Assembly: GCA_937881155.1 (NCBI GenBank)
Contig: CALGFI010000028.1
Coordinates: 1-10,987 of the forward strand
Length of the DNA stretch: 10,987 bases
Direction of reading: 5' to 3'
Source of the DNA: an uncultured bacterium
GTDB lineage: Bacteria > Actinomycetota > UBA4738 > HRBIN12
The position numbers and the translations under genes are program-made. Under the pieces are notes generated by a model. The model did not search any database. It was not told where the DNA came from and saw only the letters and a list, made by a program, of their open reading frames with translations. Every line of letters begins with the position of its first letter. Positions within the stretch are counted from its first letter, which is position 1. This document shows positions 6,874 through 10,987 of the stretch, piece by piece.

Positions 6874-8322
6874 ATGGCGGACGTGAAGTCCTACAAGATG
6901 TTGATCGGCGGAGAGTGGGTCGACGCCTCCGACGGCAACACCAGGAAGATCGAGAGCCCCGCCACCGGCGATGTGATCGCCGAGGTGCCCGAGGCCACCG
7001 CCGAGGACGTCGACAAGGCCGTCCGAGCGGCCAAGACCGCGTTCGACGAGACCTGGTCCGACGCCACGCCCGGCGAGCGGTCTCGAGCGCTTCTGAAGAT
7101 GGCCGACCTGGTGGAGGAGCACGGCGATGAGATCGGCCGCCTCGAGTCGGAGAACGTCGGCAAGGTCCTTGCCCTGACGATGTCCGAAGAGGTGCCGGTC
7201 ATCGCCGACCAGTTCCGTTTCTTCGCCGCCGGAGCGCGCGTCCTCGAGGGCCTCGCGGCCGGCGAGTACATGAAGGGTTACACGAGCATGCTGAGGCGCG
7301 AGCCGATCGGTGTGGCGGGGTTGATCGCGCCATGGAACTACCCGCTGTACATGGCGGCGTGGAAGCTCGGACCCGCGCTCGCGGCCGGCAACACCATCGT
7401 CATCAAGCCGGCGGAGAACACCCCGCTCACCCTGCTTCGGTTCGCTCAGTACATCGCCGAGGCGGAGATCTTCCCGCCGGGCGTGTTCAACGTCGTCACC
7501 GGCGATGGCGAGCCGGTGGGAGACGCGATCGTCAAGCACAAGGACGTGGGCATCGTCTCCCTCACCGGTGAGACGACGACCGGCAAGCTCATCGCGCGGA
7601 ACGCTTCCGAGACGCTGAAGCGCGTGCATCTGGAGCTCGGCGGAAAGGCGCCGGTCATCGTGTTCGACGACGCCGACATCTCGACCGCGGCCGAGTGGAT
7701 CCAGATCGCCGGCTACTTCAACTCCGGACAGGACTGCACCGCCGCGACACGCGTGCTCGCCGGTCCGCGCGTGTACGAGAACCTGGTGTCCGAGGTGATC
7801 TCGAAGGTCTCCGAGATGAAGGTCGGGGACATCTTCGACGACGAAGCGGCGATGGGTTCGCTCGTGTCGCGAGCTCAGCTCGAGCGCGTCACCGGGTTCG
7901 TCGACCGTGCCCGGGAGCGGGGCGCGACGGTCAACATCGGGGGCGAGGTCATCGACCAGCCGGGCTCCTGGTACTCGCCGACCCTCGTCACGGACGTGAA
8001 GCAGGACGACGAGATCGTCCAGAACGAGGTGTTCGGTCCGGTCGTCACCGTTCAGCGGTACGACGACGAGGAGCAGGCGCTGGCGTGGGCGAACGGCGTC
8101 GACTACGGCCTCGCCGCATCGGTGTGGACCCGCGACGTCGGCCGTGCCCTCCGGATGTCGCGCAAACTCCAGTTCGGGACGGTATGGATCAATACGCACA
8201 TCCCACTCACGCCGGAGATGCCGCACGGCGGTTACAAGCAGTCCGGCTACGGCAAGGACATGTCGATCTACTCGATCGAGGAGTACACGAACGTCAAGCA
8301 CGTGATGGCGTCGCTCGACTGA
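6874..8322 (+). CDS. patD: 4-aminobutyraldehyde dehydrogenase (PatD/YdcW type)
   Basis: This 482-residue NAD(P)+-dependent aldehyde dehydrogenase should oxidise 4-aminobutyraldehyde to GABA in the cytoplasm, in the transaminase route of putrescine breakdown. It closely resembles E. coli PatD as I remember it, notably around [18 protein letters not shown] (115-132), [15 protein letters not shown] (151-165) and the C-terminal [16 protein letters not shown]. Catalytic residues are present: C288 in GQDCTA, E254 in LELGGK, N155 in PWNYP, cofactor K178 in VIKPAE, and EVFGP (385-389). The ATG at 6874 follows AGGGGG at 7 nt. The second dehydrogenase gene starts 26 bp downstream, so the two form an operon diverging from the Usp-like/gabT unit, whose GabT would take the product further. 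Betaine-aldehyde or other omega-aminoaldehyde dehydrogenase activity is the main alternative. Confidence 0.85.
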   Translation: MADVKSYKMLIGGEWVDASDGNTRKIESPATGDVIAEVPEATAEDVDKAVRAAKTAFDETWSDATPGERSRALLKMADLVEEHGDEIGRLESENVGKVLALTMSEEVPVIADQFRFFAAGARVLEGLAAGEYMKGYTSMLRREPIGVAGLIAPWNYPLYMAAWKLGPALAAGNTIVIKPAENTPLTLLRFAQYIAEAEIFPPGVFNVVTGDGEPVGDAIVKHKDVGIVSLTGETTTGKLIARNASETLKRVHLELGGKAPVIVFDDADISTAAEWIQIAGYFNSGQDCTAATRVLAGPRVYENLVSEVISKVSEMKVGDIFDDEAAMGSLVSRAQLERVTGFVDRARERGATVNIGGEVIDQPGSWYSPTLVTDVKQDDEIVQNEVFGPVVTVQRYDDEEQALAWANGVDYGLAASVWTRDVGRALRMSRKLQFGTVWINTHIPLTPEMPHGGYKQSGYGKDMSIYSIEEYTNVKHVMASLD

Positions 8323-8333
8323 CACAGGTCTCA

Positions 8334-8340
8334 CAGGAGG
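8334..8340 (+). promoter_or_regulatory. Ribosome binding site deciding the second ALDH start
   Basis: CAGGAGG lies in the 26-bp gap after the patD stop and 8 nt before the GTG at 8349-8351. The frame is open far upstream inside patD, so this site is what fixes the start. Confidence 0.7.
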
Positions 8341-8348
8341 CGATCTCG

Positions 8349-9776
8349 GTGACGGTACGGCCTTACCTCGTGAACGGAGAGTGGCGGACGGGCGACGGCT
8401 CGTTCGAGGTCCGGAGTCCGTACGACGACTCCGTTGTGGCCGAGATCGGCACGCCCACCGGCGCCGACGTCGAGGAGGCGGCCGCGACCGCCGCCTCCAC
8501 GTTCCGGGAGTCGCGACGGCTTCCCGTCCACGCGCGTTCGGAGGCGCTCGACCACATCTCTGCCCGGCTGAAGGAGTCGGTGAACGAGAACGCCGAGCTG
8601 ATCGCCCGGGAGGGCGGAAAGCCACTCAAGTGGGCGACCATCGAGGCGAACCGAGCCGTGTCGACGTTCCGGTGGGCGTCTGAGGTGGTCCGGCACGGCG
8701 ACGACGAGCTCATGCGGCTCGACACCGAGGCGTCGCTGGGTTCGCGCATCGGATTGCTGCGGCGGTTCACCATCGGACCCGTCCTCGGGATCACGCCGTT
8801 CAACTTCCCGCTCAATCTCGTCGCGCACAAGGTCGCGCCGGCGCTCGCCGTCGGCGCGCCGATCGTCATCAAGCCCGCGTCGGCGACGCCGATCGGCGCG
8901 CTCCGCCTCGCCGAGCTGTTCATGGAGACCGACCTGCCGAAGGGCATGCTCCAGGTGCTGCCAGTCTCCAGCTCGGTCGCCGACACGATGGCTCGCGACG
9001 ACCGCTTCCGGAAGATCTCGTTCACCGGTTCGAACGAGATCGGCTGGTACCTGAAGGGGCTCGATCCGAAGAAGCGAGTGACGCTCGAGCTCGGCGGCAA
9101 CGCCGGCGTGATCGTGCACTCGGACGCGGATCTCGACCTCGCGGCGCAGCGCGTCGCGTTCGGCGGGTACTACCAGGCGGGCCAGAGCTGCATCAGCGTC
9201 CAACGCGTGCTGGTGCAGTCCGAGGTATACGAGGCCTTCGCCAGCCGGCTGGTCAAGCAGGTCGAGAGCCTGAAGGTCGGCGACCCCATGGACCCGATGG
9301 TCGACGTCGGTCCGGTGATCCAGCGCAAGGAGGTCGACCGGATCGATGAGTGGGTCAAGGAAGCCGTCTCGGAGGGCGCAACCGTGTTGACGGGTGGCGA
9401 GGGCGACCCGCCCTTCTACCAGCCGACGCTGATCGCGGACGTCCGGCCGGAGATGAAGGTGTGCCGCGAGGAGATCTTCGGGCCGGTCGTAACTATCAGC
9501 CCCTATCAGACGTTCGACGAGGCGATCGCGGCAGTCAACGACTCGCGCTTCGGTCTGCAGGCCGGCGTGTTCACGAACGACATCAACCGCGCGTTCGAAG
9601 CGCACCGCTCGATCGAGGTCGGCGGCGTGATCGTGAACGACGTTTCGGCGTTCCGGGCCGACCAGATGCCGTACGGCGGGTCGAAGGAATCGGGGTTCGG
9701 GCGCGAGGGTCTGCGCTTCGCCATGGAGGAGATGAGCGAGGTTCGGATCATGGTCCTCTCGCACGTTCCGCTGTAG
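8349..9776 (+). CDS. Aldehyde dehydrogenase, lactaldehyde/ALDH21-like subgroup
   Basis: This is a complete 475-residue NAD(P)+-dependent aldehyde dehydrogenase. Catalytic residues are C281 in GQSCIS, E247 in LELGG, N152 in TPFNFPLN and cofactor K175 in VIKPAS; EEIFGP is also present. The PFNFPLNL segment and the C-terminal part (VNDVSAFRADQMPYGG, GREGLRFAMEEMS) are closest, in my memory, to the lactaldehyde/glyceraldehyde-type enzymes (M. jannaschii CofA-like, ALDH family 21) and not to classical GabD. Its place directly after patD and near gabT makes succinate semialdehyde a reasonable candidate substrate, which would complete putrescine to succinate. Lactaldehyde or another small hydroxy- or phospho-aldehyde fits the subgroup better. 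Assignment to the family is firm; the substrate is not. Confidence 0.88.
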   Translation: MTVRPYLVNGEWRTGDGSFEVRSPYDDSVVAEIGTPTGADVEEAAATAASTFRESRRLPVHARSEALDHISARLKESVNENAELIAREGGKPLKWATIEANRAVSTFRWASEVVRHGDDELMRLDTEASLGSRIGLLRRFTIGPVLGITPFNFPLNLVAHKVAPALAVGAPIVIKPASATPIGALRLAELFMETDLPKGMLQVLPVSSSVADTMARDDRFRKISFTGSNEIGWYLKGLDPKKRVTLELGGNAGVIVHSDADLDLAAQRVAFGGYYQAGQSCISVQRVLVQSEVYEAFASRLVKQVESLKVGDPMDPMVDVGPVIQRKEVDRIDEWVKEAVSEGATVLTGGEGDPPFYQPTLIADVRPEMKVCREEIFGPVVTISPYQTFDEAIAAVNDSRFGLQAGVFTNDINRAFEAHRSIEVGGVIVNDVSAFRADQMPYGGSKESGFGREGLRFAMEEMSEVRIMVLSHVPL

Positions 9777-9814
9777 GCGATTCCTCCTCCGCGTGCCAGC
9801 AGGGCCAGCCCGGG

Positions 9815-9820
9815 TACGCT
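9815..9820 (+). promoter_or_regulatory. Candidate -10 box of a leaderless promoter
   Basis: TACGCT lies 7 nt before the ATG of the small membrane-protein gene, the same spacing as TAGCGT before the MFS gene. No Shine-Dalgarno is seen between box and ATG, consistent with transcription starting at the ATG. No convincing -35 is visible. Confidence 0.4.
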
Positions 9821-9827
9821 GGGTTTC

Positions 9828-10082
9828 ATGGGCACGCTCGCACTGATCCTGATCCCGGCGGCGTTGTTCGTGGGTGCTGTCATGGCATTCCTCGTCATCC
9901 GAGAGCGAACCGAGCTCCGTGAGCGGCCGTGGTGGGGCGCGGTGCCGACGTGGCTGATCGTCTGCGGCGTCTTGCTGGTGCTCGGCCTCGTCGTCGCGCC
10001 GCGCTTGCTCGGGTTCACGTTCTTGCTGCTGCCGTTCATCTGGGTCGCGGGTCTGGGGCGGCGCCGCGAGCGCCGCGAGTAG
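9828..10082 (+). CDS. Small three-helix membrane protein, unrecognised
   Basis: I do not recognise this 84-residue protein. It has three hydrophobic segments at about residues 3-24, 38-57 and 59-76, joined by a charged loop (RERTELRERPWW, 25-36), and ends in a strongly basic tail (RRRERRE). By the positive-inside rule the loop and the tail should both be cytoplasmic. With three helices that is awkward unless residues 38-76 form a hairpin and residues 3-24 a separate span. The ATG at 9828 is supported by the TACGCT box 7 nt upstream. The next gene begins 3 bp after its stop, so the two are likely co-transcribed. Nothing else points to a function. Confidence 0.6.
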   Translation: MGTLALILIPAALFVGAVMAFLVIRERTELRERPWWGAVPTWLIVCGVLLVLGLVVAPRLLGFTFLLLPFIWVAGLGRRRERRE

Positions 10083-10085
10083 CGA

Positions 10086-10987
10086 GTGCGAGCGGGCACG
10101 ACGGGATTCGCGCTGCGCGACCCGCTGCCGTGGAGCGATCTGTCCGCGATCGTCCGAGCCGCCGAGACGGCGGGCTACGGCGCGCTCTGGCTCCCGCAGG
10201 TGACCGCTCGTGATCCGTTCGTTGCGCTCGGCGCGCTCGCGGGAGAGACGCGTGACCTGTTGCTCGCGACGGGCGTGGTGCCCATGCGTTCGCGCACGGC
10301 GATGGCAACGGCAATGGCAGCGGCGACCGTCCACGAGCGCTCGGATGGGCGGCTGGTTCTCGGCATCGGAACGGGTGGCGCCGGCCGAGGAGCGCTCGAC
10401 GAGCTTCGTTCGTACGTCGACACCGTGCGATCGCTGCTCGAGGGGGAGATCGCCGAACGCGATGGCCGGCCGGTACGGCTGTCGCTCACGCTGCCGAGCC
10501 CCCCTCCGATCTGGATCTCGGCGCTCGGACCGAGATCGATGCGCCTTGCCGGTGAGATCGCCGACGGCGCGCTGCTGAACTGGTGTCCCCCGGAACGCGT
10601 GGCGTTCGCGCGGGCGTGGATCGCGGAGGGCGCGAAGGCCGCGGGACGCGACGCTGCGCAGGTCGCGATCGCCGTCTACGTCCGCTCGTGGGTCGGTGAT
10701 GATCAAGCGGGCGGCATGAGCGCAATGCGCGCCGCAGCGGCGGAGTACGCCTCGTACCCGGCGTACGCGCGTCAGTTCGAGCAGGTCGGTCTGGGCACGG
10801 AGGCCGCCGCGGCCGCCGAGGCGCACCGCGCCGGCCGGCCGGATGACGTACCCGAAGGGCTCGTCCGTGCCGTAACCGCGTTCGGAGATGACGCGGCGAC
10901 TCGGATCTCGGAGTTCGCGGAGGCCGGGGCCCTACCCGTCATCTATCCCGTGGCCGTCGACGGATCGACGGCCTCGATCGAGGCGAC
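10086..10987 (+). CDS. LLM-class (probably F420-dependent) oxidoreductase, 3' end outside window
   Basis: The frame is open from the GTG at 10086 to the end of the window, giving 300 residues; typical family length is about 300-350. It is a cytoplasmic luciferase-like TIM-barrel protein. Marks of the family are the first strand and helix (TTGFALRDPLPW), LWLPQV (34-39), the flavin-site region ATGVVPMRSRTAMATA (61-76), SDGRLVLGIGTGG (86-98), and the C-terminal ISALGPRSMRLAGEIADG (144-161) followed by LLNW, which is typical of F420-dependent members in Actinomycetota. Such enzymes use F420 or FMN for hydride transfer to varied substrates, so the reaction here is unknown. The start lies 3 bp after the previous stop with no good Shine-Dalgarno, so coupling to the small membrane protein is likely. 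The gene appears nearly complete. Confidence 0.82.
   Translation, partial: MRAGTTGFALRDPLPWSDLSAIVRAAETAGYGALWLPQVTARDPFVALGALAGETRDLLLATGVVPMRSRTAMATAMAAATVHERSDGRLVLGIGTGGAGRGALDELRSYVDTVRSLLEGEIAERDGRPVRLSLTLPSPPPIWISALGPRSMRLAGEIADGALLNWCPPERVAFARAWIAEGAKAAGRDAAQVAIAVYVRSWVGDDQAGGMSAMRAAAAEYASYPAYARQFEQVGLGTEAAAAAEAHRAGRPDDVPEGLVRAVTAFGDDAATRISEFAEAGALPVIYPVAVDGSTASIEA

Noticed and set aside
5129..6886. A 585-codon plus-strand open frame opposite gabT and the Usp-like gene
   Set aside because: It is antisense to GabT, whose catalytic motifs are intact, and the translated sequence is low-complexity and Arg/Asp/His-rich.
6238..8625. A 795-codon minus-strand open frame across patD
   Set aside because: It is antisense to a clear aldehyde dehydrogenase and its composition is dominated by Arg, Asp, His and Val. 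Long antisense frames are expected in such GC-rich coding DNA.
8331..10826. An 831-codon minus-strand open frame across the second ALDH, the small membrane gene and the LLM gene
   Set aside because: It is a shadow of three plus-strand genes, has no recognisable domain, and is heavily biased to Arg, Asp and Gln.

Overview
The window is GC-rich, densely coded bacterial chromosome. Intergenic gaps are short, starts are mixed ATG/GTG/TTG, and two genes carry a TAnnnT box exactly 7 nt before an ATG, as in leaderless transcripts. Together with a luciferase-like (LLM, probably F420-type) oxidoreductase and an actinobacterial-style GabT, this suggests an uncultured member of the Actinomycetota. The phylum is an inference; no rRNA or tRNA gene is present to confirm it. 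No mobile element, CRISPR array or RNA gene was seen, and no gene-free stretch exceeds about 170 bases.

Layout. (1) Positions 1-1169, plus strand: the C-terminal end of a cyanophycin synthetase (CphA, Mur-ligase half), overlapped by a gene for an unrecognised four-helix membrane protein. (2) Positions 1176-4799, minus strand, convergent with the first block: an MFS transporter, then 2 bp later a CphA-like Mur ligase that keeps the CphA N-terminal domain but lacks the ATP-grasp domain, then a thioredoxin-fold PRX-like-1 protein. (3) Positions 4874-6703, minus strand: a universal-stress-like protein followed by a 4-aminobutyrate aminotransferase (GabT). (4) Positions 6874-9776, plus strand, divergent from block 3: a 4-aminobutyraldehyde dehydrogenase (PatD type) followed 26 bp later by a second aldehyde dehydrogenase. 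(5) Positions 9828-10987, plus strand: a small membrane protein and an LLM-class oxidoreductase that runs off the window.

How the genes may work together. PatD, GabT and the second dehydrogenase could take 4-aminobutyraldehyde (from putrescine) through GABA and succinate semialdehyde to succinate. Arginine is the side chain of cyanophycin and a precursor of putrescine, so the window may pair nitrogen storage with use of an arginine-derived amine. The enzymes that would join the two halves (cyanophycinase, arginine decarboxylase, agmatinase, putrescine aminotransferase) are not visible, so the link is a hypothesis.

The most unusual item is the second CphA-like protein without ATP-grasp, tightly coupled to an exporter-type MFS gene. 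It is intact and keeps the CphA hallmark motifs, so it looks like a functional paralog with a different job and not a decayed cphA.
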